Positions 1 to 12,838 are shown, numbered from the stretch's first letter. The stretch: 64,000 nucleotides of DNA from Apostichopus japonicus (GCF_037975245.1 NC_092570.1:8741001-8805000), one strand, 5' to 3'. The notes: generated by a model from the sequence alone, not told the origin. Numbers and translations: made by a program.

Positions 1-778
1 TCGGTGTAGTGGAACATACCTGGAGGTGGTAGGGAAATATTTGCTGAGAATGCGTGACCATTACTTCACGGCATAATTGGGGACAATACTGATGACCCTT
101 AACAGTAAATTGATTAACTTACAAAGCCAGACTGAAAGCCAGACATGTAAAACTGCAAACCTAAACTTATCCAAATAGATCAATTAAATACAAAGCTTGA
201 TTGCACCAAAACAGCAATTAAATATCATATAATGCTTGAATGAGGATTTCAACAAAGAATATTTCATTTAAGCTGCCAATCAAATGATGCAATAATGACA
301 ATATGTATGCAAAATGTTATCAACTTAGTACAGCATATATAATATTAAGTCTCCCAATGCCTGTTTATACTGTAAGTATACATAAGAGCTACATAACTTA
401 CATGAGTAGTTTATCCCTTTACAACACTAAAATCAAAGAATGCTCCGTTGCCCACTCTGTCATCATAACTCAAATAAGCCTATACTGTCTGACACAATTA
501 ATGTTCCAAAAATACCCTTAATGAGCTCAGACCTGTCCTTTGTCAATCGTGAATGCCAAATGGACTATATACTGTACAACACTGATCACAATACAGTAGT
601 ATATACTGTACTGTAGGTTGGAACTGGCAGCTGCAGATTTCTCTGTGTATATCACCATGGTATTGCTCTAAAACAACAATCTTTAACTTGTGAAAACATT
701 GATTTTAGCCACCTGGCAATAACTGACAACAACATTTACTCTCTGAAACTGTTATTTCAGTTAAGGTTTGTTCTGAGC

Positions 779-907
779 AATGTTTATATGCTTAATTTTC
801 AAACATGAAATTTTTAGTTTGACTTGTGGGACCACAAACTAGAAAGGTGAACTTCCTACTAAAGTTTAATATGTCTGGAAGTTTCCTATTTGATTACAAC
901 CTTCTCA
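779..907. repeat. Direct duplication, left copy
   Basis: About 130 bases here recur at 2782-2925 with only scattered differences. Both copies share the stretch around tgtttatatgctt and the motif accacaaactagaaaggtg. Between them lies the hAT-like element at 1142-2773. Without that element the copies would be about 360 bases apart, so this looks like an older local duplication into which the element later inserted. No coding potential is seen. Confidence 0.8.
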
Positions 908-1141
908 AAACAAAACAAAAAAACCCAAGTATTTTATCATAAAGTAATATTTAAGTAATGATGTTGCTTTAATTGTATAAGTCCAACATTATTATTATTA
1001 GTCATTAAATTTGTCATTGTAATAACTAATATTGGTATTTTGTTTAATTGATGCAAGATCTTGCATCGTACGGGCGTAAACGCCCTAGTATTCCGAAAAT
1101 TCAGCGGACCCAAAATTGTCCCAGTGGTTAGCGGTGACAAT

Positions 1142-2773
1142 TAGGGCTGTGAGTTTTCGTTTAAAGACCTAAACGTTTAAACGGCCGATTTTTCGTTCGT
1201 TTAAACGTTTAAACGTTCGCGAATATCGCGAGAAAACGCCGAGTATAAAGGCGTGGGGTCCAGGGGACCGCCCTAGGGCCCTGGTGGGGCGAAGACCCTG
1301 GAAAAGGAAAAGGAATTTTTTGCGTGTCTGGCGATAAAAAAATTCGCAGTTGAGGATGCAAAATACTGACAACTTTTGAATTTAAATTGTCACAAAGCTG
1401 ATGAAAAATTTTAAATGACAAGTTAGAGTAGCTGTATTATGTTATAAAATGAAAAGAGATTTAATCTGTTTTACAATCTTTAAAAGTTTAACTTACAGAA
1501 CCTCCGATATTATGAAACAAAAAACGTTCGGCAAAGCCCCATTTCTAGAATGCCTAACAATGAATAGCGTGCACTAAACGTACATCAGTTTACAACTGCA
1601 GTACGGTTTAACCTAACTTAAATACTACGGTAGGATACTGTATATGTGCTCAGAATTTTCCCAGGTATCTTGCCAAACAACTGCGCACTCATCCCCTGTC
1701 TAACACCTGTTTGTTAACATTTTTGGCACGTTTCCAAGAAACTTTTCATAGAGTATTCCGAATGATACACGAGGCACAGTTCATACACGCAGCACAAGAT
1801 ATCAAGCTATGGTCATCTTTATTAAAGTAAACCTTGTAATAAAATATGTTTTAGGCCACACGGCATGATTAACTAATGCTTAACATTATTTCCATGTTCT
1901 TGTAGAAAACGTCAAGTTCGCAAAATACAATTGGTTGTTTTTGTAGTTACGTGAGATCCGTAACAGACGAGGTGGTTAGGCTATTTGCTATACACTTAAC
2001 TGTGGTAGGACATTATTTTTTCCGTATTTTTGGAAATTCTAGAAAATACTTTCTTTCCCCCCCGCTTAACACCAGATGTGGTCTTACCGTTTATTCATAA
2101 ATGGGTGTACTAGAGCCTTGTATACATGACATTAGTTGCATTTAGCACGATTTGCCAGTTTCGCGTGAATTTGTCGAAAGTGTTTTGCTGGATCTTTCGT
2201 AAAATTTGAAAGGTGTACCAACTTACTTTTCGTACACAATTGGTAATTTCTCTACTGATTTTCAGAGTTTTTTTTTACGATCTCCAATCGATACATTTCC
2301 TTTGATCATGTATTTGAACAACTATTACCAAGTTGAGTATTCGACCCGGTATTGTCTGGTCGGAGAGTTCAAAGTGATGGACAGGGATTGTAATCATTTC
2401 GATCGAACATGCATTGACTGGATTATCTGCGCCGCCGCTGTCGGCTCGATATAAAGTACACTTGTGCCGCGAATCAGGAAGTTTTCACAAAAGGATAACA
2501 GCGTTCAAGTTTAAGCCATTCATATCGCCGGATACATCGGGGGGGGGGAGAAAAGTAGGATTACGTTCGCGGTTTATGATTCGACTGATCGTAAGTTGTT
2601 TTGTTATTTCGGCATTAGACAAAATAAACACGGGAATTGATACGCGATTTTTGCCAATAATTTAATTTTCAGTTGATATCTTAGTTTCGTTTAAACGTTC
2701 ATAAGGTTTTATTAAACGTTTAAACGATGTTTCGTTCGTTTACACGTTTAAACGTGTAAACGGCACAGCACTA
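1142..2773. mobile_element. hAT-like DNA transposon, non-autonomous (1.6 kb)
   Basis: The ends are TAGGGCTGTG at 1142-1151 and CACAGCACTA at 2764-2773, which are inverted copies with one mismatch. Both sides are flanked by the same 8 bases, GTGACAAT (1134-1141 and 2774-2781). A perfect 8-base target duplication and TAGNGCTGTG ends are typical of the hAT superfamily. Near both ends are clustered copies of the palindromic motif GTTTAAAC, which could act as subterminal transposase sites. Reading frames inside are short (under about 85 codons) and do not resemble a transposase, so it probably moved with help from a full-length relative. The intact duplication suggests a fairly recent insertion. 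Confidence 0.88.
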
Positions 2774-2781
2774 GTGACAAT

Positions 2782-2925
2782 GTTTATATGCTTTCAAACG
2801 TTCAAACAATTTTCAAACATGAAATTTTTAGTTTGACTTGTGAGACCACAAACTAGAAAGGTGAACTTCCTACTAAAGTTTAATGGTCTGGAAGTTTCCT
2901 GTTTGATTACAACCTTCTCAGTGTC
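2782..2925. repeat. Direct duplication, right copy
   Basis: Second copy of the 779-907 segment. It starts directly after the right target duplication of the hAT-like element and carries a small insertion of about 15 bases near its start relative to the left copy. No gene is visible in it. Confidence 0.8.
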
Positions 2926-5900
2926 AAACTGTCTACAAAACAACAACATAAAAGAAACGGAAACGAAGATAAGAAAAAATGTTCTTATAAATGCATTACT
3001 CAAAACTACAGTGCAAAACCTATGAGAAGCTCTGCTTCACAAGCTAAGAGAATCGGTAAGTGCTTTGGTTCCGATTTCTGCACAATTCTCAGGAATATCG
3101 TTCTATACCAACACACACACACAGGCAGCATACAACATTCATTCATTTATTTTCAAGAGAGGCTGTGCAAAAGGAATGACATACTGTAAATCAATTGTAA
3201 TAGTAATTAAAGAGGGAATAGTTCAGTTTTGTGCAACACCAAATTTTAGAGTTTACACAATGCCATTGAATGTTGCTGTCCATGTGGCACATGTACACAA
3301 TCATGCAGGAAGATGGCTTATTTGGTGATGCCAGCACATTTAGGGTAATCATCTCTGCAAAGAAGTAAATATCCATTCTTATGATATAACCTCCATGACA
3401 CAGTGTTACTAGTACGACGGAAACAGACAACCTCAATTTACCGCCTGTGCCTGATACGTACAGGTACATATAAAATGATATGCTTCTATGGAGTGGTATA
3501 GCAACCGTATGGTCGATTACTACCAACAGTGTAGCAACCATGAACCACAAGTAGAAATACAAACTGGTTCCTATGGCATGACAAAAACATCCATACCCAT
3601 TAGAGTACCTTGGAATTGATAAAATTACTGATGATAGGTGGCTGACAGTCTGTGCAAGTTTGCCCTCGGGTTCTATGGTTAGCTCAGGGAGTAAGGATGA
3701 AGGCATGTGAAGAATGTAATAACTGAGGCTAAAGCACAATCATCATCATCATCTCTGCCTCTGTGTCTCCATCTCTACATAGTGCACTGCTCATCGTTAA
3801 CACACATGACATTGTTAGTTGTAAGTACTGAAGACACGGTTTAATATATATATATATAAATTGATATATATAAATATAATTGAAATCGTAACATTTATTT
3901 ATATATATATAGTTGAAATTGTAGATATATATGATCATTCTTGACTCTCACATGTAGACATGTTACAAGGATAATATATACTTGTGTGCGAGAATCTAAC
4001 AGATTTTTGAGGTTTGAGCAGTCAGTTGCCTGGATTTTTTTTTTACCACTTACAAAGTATTGCTTCAACACTCAGATTCACACTAAACATCCTCATGAAC
4101 ACTACTTACAAAGTTAACAACCATCAAATTTAATTTTAGAAACTTTAATCGCTATGTAAAGTTTAGTACATGTGAAAGCTTATTTAAATACTACACTGCA
4201 CTTTGCCTTGATACTAGTTAACAACAGTGAACCGGACTGATTTGGGATGTTTTCAGGTATACAGACCTCTGATTATGCATTCTATTTGAAGAATTTTCTA
4301 ATGAGTACTGTTGAATAATTAGCAATATTATTTTTGGGAAAGGGCAAGGGGCTATCAGGGAGAGAAAACTGGTATGGGAAGAGGGGACAGGAAATCTGTG
4401 CTTAAGACGGAACACCTTTGTCGATAGTTTACTGCACTGGAACTGTGAGGATATTAATTGCTATTACCCAAAACACAACATTCATGAAACAGCAAATGTT
4501 GCCTGTTTCACCTTTACTGTTTTTTATTGAACTTTGAACAACCATTACGTACTGTATTCATTTATCGTTTCAACATTGCAATCCTATCCAGGGCGTTGAA
4601 TGGCAGCACCAAGGGAGGAGTTACAAATACAGGTTCATCTACTGTATCCAGAGTTGCACACACTTTAACAGTATATTTATGAATTAGTTCAGAAGAGATT
4701 AAACCATGTACTGAATGTAGTTCTAAATCTTCAGTGAGAGTTGGTGAGTTGGACTTACCAATGACTGTCAGCCAAACCTGCTGACTCAGCCAAATTGGAC
4801 AGCATTCAGTATGTACATGTATGTACAGTATGTGATCAAGCTGAGGTATTGAGTCTTTACAAGAAGAACTCAAAGCCTATCTGGCCAACGTCCAACTCCT
4901 TTGGGATACCAGATTGTTGTTACAAGAAATATGATAAAGACAGAGTTTATTTTCTAATCAACATCAATCACTTCGTGAAAGGAAATCCTTACTATCATGT
5001 CTCTTTTTTACTGGCAAAAACACAAACTCTAAATGAACTTCACAGCTTTCAGACTACAACGCAGTTTGGCAAGAGTGGACTCTGAATGAGAAGGCAAACA
5101 CTTGTCATTCTGTCATTGGAATGTAGCATAATGTTGTAACATGAGATGCTACTTAGAATAAACAGTAACAAGGAACATCTATCTTCTGAGTTGGGTTTAT
5201 TGTTGCCGAAATGAATTGGTTACTTCATATACAAGTATGACAATTTACACAGGGCTGTAAGTTTATAATCATCAGATTTGGGTCACCAAACAGCCTCTTC
5301 AAGTACAACTCTAGCCTCTCTCGAAACCTGAACAACAACTTGCTTGTCTAGGCCCACAGTTCATTTGATTATGAATGATGATACTGTACAAAAAGTATCA
5401 ACATGGATGGGTCCATTTTATCTAAAGGTACTGTGAAACTTCTACTAGAAATATTGCAAGGCCTTGACTTTTTCCTTATTTATTTTTATGTTAAGAAAAC
5501 ATTGGAGATGCTTGATTAAATCAAAGTTTTGTTTGAATAAATTTTTTAATTATTTTAATTTTGATGTAGATTACTGACTTAACTTTACATACATTTGTTC
5601 TATGGTACTTATGGTACTGTATTGTACATGTAGTATGTTAGATAAAGGACAGTAACACCATGCACAAAAGTGTTCCCTCTCCCCTCTCCCACTCCCCTCT
5701 CCCACTCCCCTTCCTGCACTTATAGTCAAATAACTTCCATTGTATCAAGGAATTGGTACTTCTACTTAGAAATGAACTTTCACAAAATACCTCAAACTTT
5801 TAACAAAGCACTGGTTGTATGTCATAATAACAATTACATGGCGCTATTTCACTCACCATTCACTGAAGAAACTACAGAAGTCCTAAGAACATTCCAGTAT

Positions 5901-7086
5901 ACAGCAATCAATGCTACCATGAGCATATCTATATAAGTTTATGGTAGGCCTGGCCTAGATGCTCCATGCTGAAGTTGATTATCTGTAGTAAAACGTAACT
6001 GACTCTTTCAAGTTACAAAACAGAAGTTATTAGATTACTGCAATAACCTTATAATATTAACACTTTGTGCTCATGTGTCTTTTGAGACACTACATCCAAA
6101 GCATAACTATTGGTGTTCAGTTTTGAGTTCCAAGGACAAAGACCTGGTACTCACTGCCAATGTACTTAGTTGGTTGCTAAATATATAGGCAATATATTTA
6201 AGCTATTGTACCTTTCTTTACTTGTCTCCGTATGTAATACAAAAACAGGACTAAGTCCCACTCACCACTTGTTGGCAACTAGGAAGTGCCTGTGTTGAGG
6301 GTTTGGGACAGAACTGGGATCAAGCATTAAATTTAGGAACTCTTAAATCCAGAAGACAAAAATACCAAAAGTACCAACAGGCAACATTAAGAACTTGATC
6401 ATCACAAAAAAAAAAAATTGGATGTAAATCAATTATTGTGATGGAAAAATTTCTTTTCAATCAAAATTTAAATCAAAGTTTACCATCAATAATCATTCCA
6501 GACAAAAACATGCAGTGCAGATAATAATAAACCTAACACCATCTGGTGTAGAGGGAGTAACCTAAATCCAAGGATTAAAGACATGACAGTGCATTGTTTA
6601 AGGGGTGGTAAATAACGTCTGTACTTAAGTTACAGTACAGCCAAGTGTGCTGCTAACTAGTAACTTGCCCATTTCCCATCAATATACAGTATGTGTAATA
6701 TTAGGCTTACAGTTCGGGGATGGGTATACAGCAAAACAAATAGGAACACTGCCAAAAAATATTGAGACACAATGCCAATCAGGGATTGAGCTGTGGTTGG
6801 CAGTAAATTCAACATATTTTCTGAAATATGCGTCTCTTTATCTTGCCGTCAGTGAAAGAAATGGAAAGACCAAACATGAGGTATCTTGTGGGAATAAATT
6901 GGCCTGATTGTACACACAAAACAATTAGTGGCAATTGGATTGCCACGGTCAACTTGACAAAAATTGTTGAAAGGCTTAAAATTGATATATTTATAGCCAA
7001 AGTGGTATTTCATTCAACAAAATTGAACATTTTATTGTTCAGTTTTGACAAGGATATTAAAAGAGGTACATGTGATTGTTTTCTAG
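2926..7086. other. Gene-poor stretch
   Basis: No exon with a recognisable protein is seen. It contains an AT microsatellite at about 3842-3930, a short ATC run near 3740, and a pyrimidine-rich CTCTCCC tandem run near 5673-5710. A 182-codon open frame lies on the minus strand at 3191-3739; it is hydrophobic and unassigned (see findings). If the FMR1/FXR call at 9771-9821 is right, this region is inside the first intron of that gene. Confidence 0.5.
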
Positions 7087-8514
7087 TAGTGTTGCGCCAA
7101 TAATTATTGTCATATCAGTATCACAATATTGCAATATCGGCGGCATATCATTATTGGTAAAATTTACCCTTATCACCTATAATGGCAAACCGATATTGAA
7201 CATTTTTCTTTTCACAAAGCCACTTCTTGATATGTGCGGTGATTTATTAATATGTTCTAAAAAAAAACATTTCTTTAGCCTCAGTTTTGATTGCGATTAA
7301 TAGCCAGTGGTCAATATACTGATCAGCAGGTCAAAGAAACCTGATGTAAGTTCGAAAAATATTTACCAATAAGTATCTGTAAACATACCTGTCAGGTCAC
7401 TTAACGTTACGTACATAGCAATCTTTTTCAAGCTAAATTACACCAGTCTGGCCTCTGTACTATACCAGCCAACACATTATAATTAAAACTGAACATACCC
7501 GCTGACACCTATTTAACCCCTGCAAATATTCCTGGCAAGAATCCAAGAAACATTACAGTTGTAAATGTGGCAAATTCTGACCTACGAGGCTACGAGCAAT
7601 GCAAATATGGTCAAACACAATGTAAAAGGTAACTTATGTGACGTTGAAAAACATTTGATAAACTACAGTATGTGAATATCTATAGTAGAAAGTACAGTAG
7701 CCTATCACACTAACTTGCACAGTGCTTCTGAGGCTTCAGTGAGAATAAAGTTATAACTAGTCTACTGAATCATCCACAAATTGTGTCTTTTAAAATGCTG
7801 CAAAGAGTATCATGGATGCAGTTTATTAAAACATCAATGACTGACAAAAAGATTGTATTTGCATATCACAATATGTTGCCGGTTGTTTACTATATATTTC
7901 AGAAACAAAGCACTTGCTCATTTGGCTAGGCTTAGTTTAGCTGGCTAGTGGTAGGGTGTAATTTTTTTCCAGAAATGTAAAAATTGAAGAAAATATTTTC
8001 CTTTTGGTTCTGGTAAACACAAGGGGCAGTGAAAGTTCTTAGCCAGGGTACGTTAATCTCTTTTCTGCATGAAATCATGTTTATTCATCGCACAATGTCA
8101 TCATTTCACATTTTGCTAAGATATTTGTAGCTCCATTTGAGGAGTTTGTAGAAGACTTACGACCTAAGTTGAACACAGGTGGTCAAACAGAGTAACGAAT
8201 CATACAACAGTAGTAACAGGAAGGATAGGTTTGTGTTTTACCAAAAAAATGCTATTCATGTCAACTTGGTGGGGAATATGATCATTCACTAAAAAAGAGG
8301 TTAGGACTAGTGTTATAGAATATATATGATTCCACACATATATGATTCCACACATAAGAGTGATACAAGTGGTTATTATTTGTGAGTTGTGCAAACAATT
8401 ATAACTTACGACAGCCGATTATAATTTTGATAATTCATGTATCAATGCATGACTTAAAGTGTGATTTAACCTTCATTTTGGCTGTTCAAAAATATCGCTA
8501 TCGGCACAACACTA
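7087..8514. mobile_element. hAT-like element, second family (1.4 kb)
   Basis: The left end TAGTGTTGCGCC (7087-7098) and right end GGCACAACACTA (8503-8514) are inverted copies with one mismatch, and similarity continues a few bases inward. The flanking 8-mers are TTTTCTAG on the left and TTTTTGAG on the right (6 of 8 the same), which fits an aged 8-base target duplication. The two ends also share ATCGG/CGAT-rich subterminal sequence. No transposase-like frame is seen inside, so it is a non-autonomous relic, apparently older than the copies at 1142 and 26230. Confidence 0.72.
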
Positions 8515-8886
8515 TTTTTGAGGTTGTTGACCAAATGTGCCACACTACATCGTGCTGACTAGTGGTATTATATATCTTGTTGCTGATTCAATAATCCCGC
8601 AGAATTTCTTCATTTTAATTCTTACTTTAAACTTTTGGAGAATTTAATCATTGGCAGTTGAATTCATTATTGTGATACAAAACCAAAGACTTGAGCAGTT
8701 TACTATAGGCCTTAGATCATAAGTTCTTTACTTTAACTTACGGTCTAAAGCTAATTTAATGAAGTTAAGTTTTGTATTGTGCCTGGTTTAGGGAGTCAAC
8801 AGAACTTCATTTGAAACCCTATCAATGTGATCATAATGGTTGAACACCGGCCTTAACCAAGCCTTCTCTTTTCCATGTCTGTTTAG

Positions 8887-9172
8887 AGCGTTTGAAGGCA
8901 TGTCTGTAACTGTCGCACCCATTCCTGCTCCTGGGACCTCTAGTTTATTCCATCATCTGATGGACAAGAGTATACCAAAGCACATCTGAATGCTCTCTCT
9001 CTCAAGTACAGTGGGAGGTGATGGCAACGCATTTCATCTTTACTGTAGTGCAGCTATGGTGAACAAAGTTGTTTTGAAACCATTGAAAGTACAGAAGCAA
9101 ACCCCAGTTCCCAAACCAGAAATACCAAATCCATTGAAGATTGTTCAAAACACTACAAAGCAGCACACTTGA
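8887..9172 (+). pseudogene. Unassigned candidate terminal exon or gene remnant
   Basis: A strong pyrimidine tract and TTTAG acceptor precede 8887. From 8888 a frame reads 33 codons (starting AFEGMSVTVAPIPAPG, ending MDKSIPKHI) to a TGA at 987-989 of that kilobase, then continues in the same frame for 60 more codons (8990-9172), rich in Lys, Pro and Gln. The first part looks protein-like in composition. I do not recognise the family. It could be the last coding exon of a plus-strand gene (ending at the first TGA), a retrocopy fragment, or chance. It would lie within the first intron of the FMR1/FXR gene on the other strand. Confidence 0.25.
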
Positions 9173-9770
9173 ATAGGTCACAAGAATATGGCTCCTGGTG
9201 AGGATTTGAGCTGGGAAACTTATGATTGTTGGGCAGACACTCCAGCCTAGTGATTTCTTATTCTCTTGCCTGATTTTGACTGAATTTTCAGCGAAAAGGT
9301 TATATAAAAATATGTATCTTTTTGATTTGATATTTTAACCAAAACTGAAATGAATGCCTAGACAAAGTTTAGCCTTCCAATTTTGTTATCTATCCTTTTT
9401 ACTCTAGCTAAGCTTTAAATGTGATATTGTGTAAGCTTAACTTAAGTCCTAAGACTATATGGCACAAACTTTCCTGAATAGGCTTGCCTACAGAACGTAG
9501 ATTTTCAATTTAGAAAATTTCATGAAGGTTGAGTTGTCCCTACTATAACTTAATCTAGGCTGGTTCCTAAACGATAATCTAATGACGTAGATCATGTGGG
9601 TTACACACCAATATTCATTTAACAAAATAAGTTCCATGCTTTAGGCGAAGTCGCTAGGCCTATCTAGCCTAACGTGCTTTAACAAATGACGTTAACCCCT
9701 TGGTCCTGTTCGGAATTTTTGACAAGTTGGTGAGTGTATTATGTTCTTGTCACTATACACACTGCTTTAC

Positions 9771-9821
9771 CTTATAATAAGCTCCGTTTGCATCTCTAAC
9801 TTCCACGAAAAAGTCGTTCAT
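9771..9821 (-). CDS. FMR1: FMR1/FXR family protein, first coding exon only
   Basis: The minus strand encodes MNDFFVEVRDANGAYYK, exactly 17 codons, followed directly by a GTAAAG splice donor. FMRP/FXR proteins begin with an Agenet/Tudor domain whose start reads VEVR-x-x-NGA-(F/Y)-YK, and, as I recall, the vertebrate first coding exon ends after the same Lys. The family binds RNA and controls translation of target mRNAs; the Tudor pair binds methylated lysine. I did not find exon 2 downstream on the minus strand, so intron 1 appears to run at least 9.7 kb and leave the window at its left edge, or exon 2 is too diverged for me to see. Which paralogue it is cannot be told; invertebrates usually have one. 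The match is short but both sequence and exon boundary agree. Confidence 0.68.
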
Positions 9822-10775
9822 TTTTGCAAATAATCGAAGTGGAACTGGAAGGGGTGGAATATCCTTGTTGGATGTGACGGTGCAGCTATGTGACTCGATG
9901 TTGGGTAATTATCTGCTTGATAACTTCGTACTCGTACTCGTAGGATATCGGTCTGATTCTGTGTGCGTGCGCGTTGAGATTATTTCAGTGATGTACGTAG
10001 AATGTTGTTGTATAGAGCTAATGTAACAGGGAAATTCGAACGCGGTTATTTTTATCCACCTTTGAAAAGGTCGTCAGCCGGGACTTGATTGGTTCATTTA
10101 CTCTCATTAAGCTGAACAGAATGAAGTATTTTAAAAATATGTGCATGGAAGACAGGATGAAACAGTGAAGGATATCAACATTTCCATTCCGATCGGTAGC
10201 AAAGGCAGCGAAGGTCCGCAGAGACCGCATAGACCAGTTTCGGAACTTCTCTTTTGTTTCGGAGGCATGCGTACATTGGCACATTAAAAATCATCAGTTT
10301 TGGCCCTTTTATGCTAGAAAATAGTGGTCACTCATGTTCCAACTTTAACAAGCATTTCACTACCACCAAGTATTTTCCTCACTGAAAAATTAATTTGTCT
10401 GATACATCATTGGCTGGAAGTAATTTGGACATGGTTAACTTTGGATATTAGGTGCTATATAATGATTTCGATTTATTGATTGGATGAGATGCAGAACCAC
10501 GAGGAATGTACTTTTTTGCAGTTTTTAGCATGTTAACAATAATTTGGGGATAATGCTCATGATTATTAATGATCTGCAACCTCCAACTTTGTCAAGTGCT
10601 ATAGATTAAGACAACTCAACTGGAGAACATTTTTCAACTAGCTGTCTTAATCACAATTAATATGACAGGTTACAACAACTGGACTGAATGGAGAACATGC
10701 CGTGCTATGCAGACTGAGACATATATCGCGATAACACGTTTATATAAGTTTCTGATCGTTTATTTGACCTATATA
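9822..10775. promoter_or_regulatory. Upstream region of the FMR1/FXR first exon
   Basis: About 950 bases between the minus-strand start codon at 9821 and the next element. It presumably holds the promoter and 5' UTR of the FMR1/FXR gene. No TATA box or CpG-rich repeat of the vertebrate FMR1 kind stands out. No other gene is seen in it. Confidence 0.35.
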
Positions 10776-11482
10776 CAGGGCCGTCGTGCGAAAATAAATT
10801 TTGGGGGGCCCGTGAGCAGGTAATGACTATCTAAGCGGAGCGCCACCACAGGTCGGCGTGCAGCGTACAAGAAAATTTGTCGTCTGGCAGACCCCTCAGA
10901 TTGCAGGAAACGGCACTTCTCGTGCCTTATGGCAGTAAGCAACACCCCTAAAATTGATAAAAATTTCCGGCAAATTTTTATTTTGGGAAATATTCTCGAA
11001 GGAAGAGATCGCCATTTATTCCTCAGTTTACCAATTCCTCGTCTCCCAGAAGCGCCCAAAATTTAAGAAATCGAAACATTTTTGTGTTGGCTGATCCATG
11101 ATCGCCGCCCATGCCCGTGAGAAGTGGTGACTGGGTGAAGAAAAAGCTATGCCATTTGAAAACATGGGCAGAAAAAGCGAAAATAGCGAAACCTAAGGTA
11201 AAACATGCGATAACGAAGTGATTATTTTCCAGGTTAATTGTGACTGTATCAAACGCGAGCTTAGGACAAACATATTCAAAGGCAATGGCATTACTAATCC
11301 CGATATGTCGTCTTTGAGGTGTGTGGAAAATCCGCAACGAACATCAAAGAGCAATTGACTATTTAGTCTATTTCGAGAACACTTTTCTTTTAAATTATGA
11401 CAAACTTTTATGACACCTTTCACAAAATTTGTGGGGGCCTGTACCCCCCCCCCCCCGGGCCCCAATGGGCACGTCGCCACTG
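10776..11482. mobile_element. hAT-like element, third family (0.7 kb)
   Basis: The left end CAGGGCCGTCGTGC and the right end GCACGTCGCCACTG are inverted copies with 3 mismatches, and the element is flanked by CCTATATA (10768-10775) and CCTATGTA (11483-11490), 7 of 8 the same. CAGNGGCG ends and an 8-base duplication fit hAT. The inside has a run of 14 C followed by GGGCC near the right end. Open frames on the minus strand are short and unlike a transposase. Confidence 0.78.
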
Positions 11483-11499
11483 CCTATGTAATGTAATGG

Positions 11500-11830
11500 G
11501 CCTAAAGGTTAATTTTTGTCACATAAGTATGTACGTCATTATTAAGGCCGTTAAAGAAAAATATTCCACATGGACTGCAAGTGGAAAATCCCTTCTCAAT
11601 TTCTTGCCCCCTAACTATTTGCATAAGAAACGATTGACTGATTATAAAGAAAAACAGAAACATTTTCAGCTGAATTGCCCGGATGACATCATCCATCCTG
11701 CGGTTGCCAGATGCATTTACAAAATCTAATTAAATTTGAAAAAATCATATCTTCGCGATACATAATACTATGAACATGTGGTTTTCTCCATATATTCATA
11801 AAAATTTCAGCAACATTGCTTAGCCATCAA
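11500..11830. repeat. Dispersed repeat, copy 1
   Basis: The stretch around 11665-11820 resembles 59480-59650 in INTS4 intron 7, by eye about two thirds the same, sharing cagatgcattt and a following AT-rich segment ending in atgtggtttt. Ends were not resolved. It may be an old interspersed element; both copies are non-coding. Confidence 0.5.
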
Positions 11831-12562
11831 CTTCAGTCATCAGAAAATCTTTTTCAGATTACCATGCAATGAGCGCGTTGTGTGGCGCGTGAAGATATAC
11901 GTGTAAGGTAACCAAGGAATTCACTTTAGAAAAAAAAAGTCGCGATCACAATTGTCAATATTCAGATTTGATCGTCTGAAGAGGAATACCAAGGATACAA
12001 ATCGGTAATTTTAATTATGTGTAAGGCTGTAAGCAGGTCTTTATACGCTTCCGTACCCTACTACTATCGTTCATTCATTGTTCATAACATGCAGTACTGA
12101 ACAACACACCTCGCCATGTCAACAAACAACGATTGAAAAACGCGCAAAAGAGTGAGAATACCTACATACTTAGTATTTGAAAATTTGAACATTTTCCAGC
12201 GGTAATTGAAGTAAATTGTTGTTGGTATTAGCGTACATTATGCCGTGCTGCTAAGAAACAGTGAGTCACACATTTCTTTCTTTATGTTAATATCAATTTT
12301 TATATTGAACAATTCGTAGCCTGATGTAGCAAACATCGATATTCGTACGATATGTTACATATACCTATCTGAGTGAAGGTTAACATGTGTTCTAGTTCTG
12401 CGATAAAGTGGGAAGCGTTGGTTTGGAGCATCAGTACCAAGACATGCAGTGGGTTAAGCTTAACTTTTATTATTTTATACACTAAACTTCAACGCATGCA
12501 CAAAGTTAGGGGAATTTTCTCTGGTTCAAGCAGTTTAGTTACCGACCTTAACAAGTATAGTC

Positions 12563-12838
12563 AGTATTGCGAAGTTCGCCATACTGCGAAGTTCGGGCAC
12601 CCTAAGAAATACACGATTTTCACCATGAAAACCTACAGGAAGAGCCAAATTTCACCAAAAAGTACGAAGCTACAGTTATTTTCTCTCCAAAATGACCCGT
12701 GTGCAAGAAATTACTTACATATTTGTCAATAAAATGACGAAGATCTATGAAGTCTGTTATAATTACTGAAAGAGCAACAGCGCCACCAATTTTTACCAGC
12801 GCCACACTGTGGGTTGCGTGTCCGAACTTCGCAATACT
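12563..12838. mobile_element. MITE with 16-base perfect inverted ends
   Basis: AGTATTGCGAAGTTCG at 12563-12578 is matched by its exact inverse, CGAACTTCGCAATACT, at 12823-12838. The 276-base unit has no gene. A related unit follows at 13066-13271, and a further CGAACTTCG end lies near 13025, so this is a small cluster of the same palindromic family. Target duplications were not clear. Confidence 0.75.

Noticed and set aside
18-88. Possible small minus-strand exon ending in CAG|GTATGT
   Set aside because: The open frame is short, the acceptor is poor and the peptide does not fit the next FMR1/FXR exons.
779-2925. Direct copies read as long terminal repeats of a retroelement
   Set aside because: Too short, no TG..CA ends or primer site, and the insert has its own inverted ends and 8-base target duplication.
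4562-4873. 103-codon minus-strand frame, and the overlapping plus-strand frame at 4795-5085
   Set aside because: No family recognised, no convincing splice structure; frames of this length occur by chance in a window this size.
10769-11480. Minus-strand frames within the 10776-11482 element as a transposase
   Set aside because: Short, overlapping in different frames, and lacking hAT transposase motifs.
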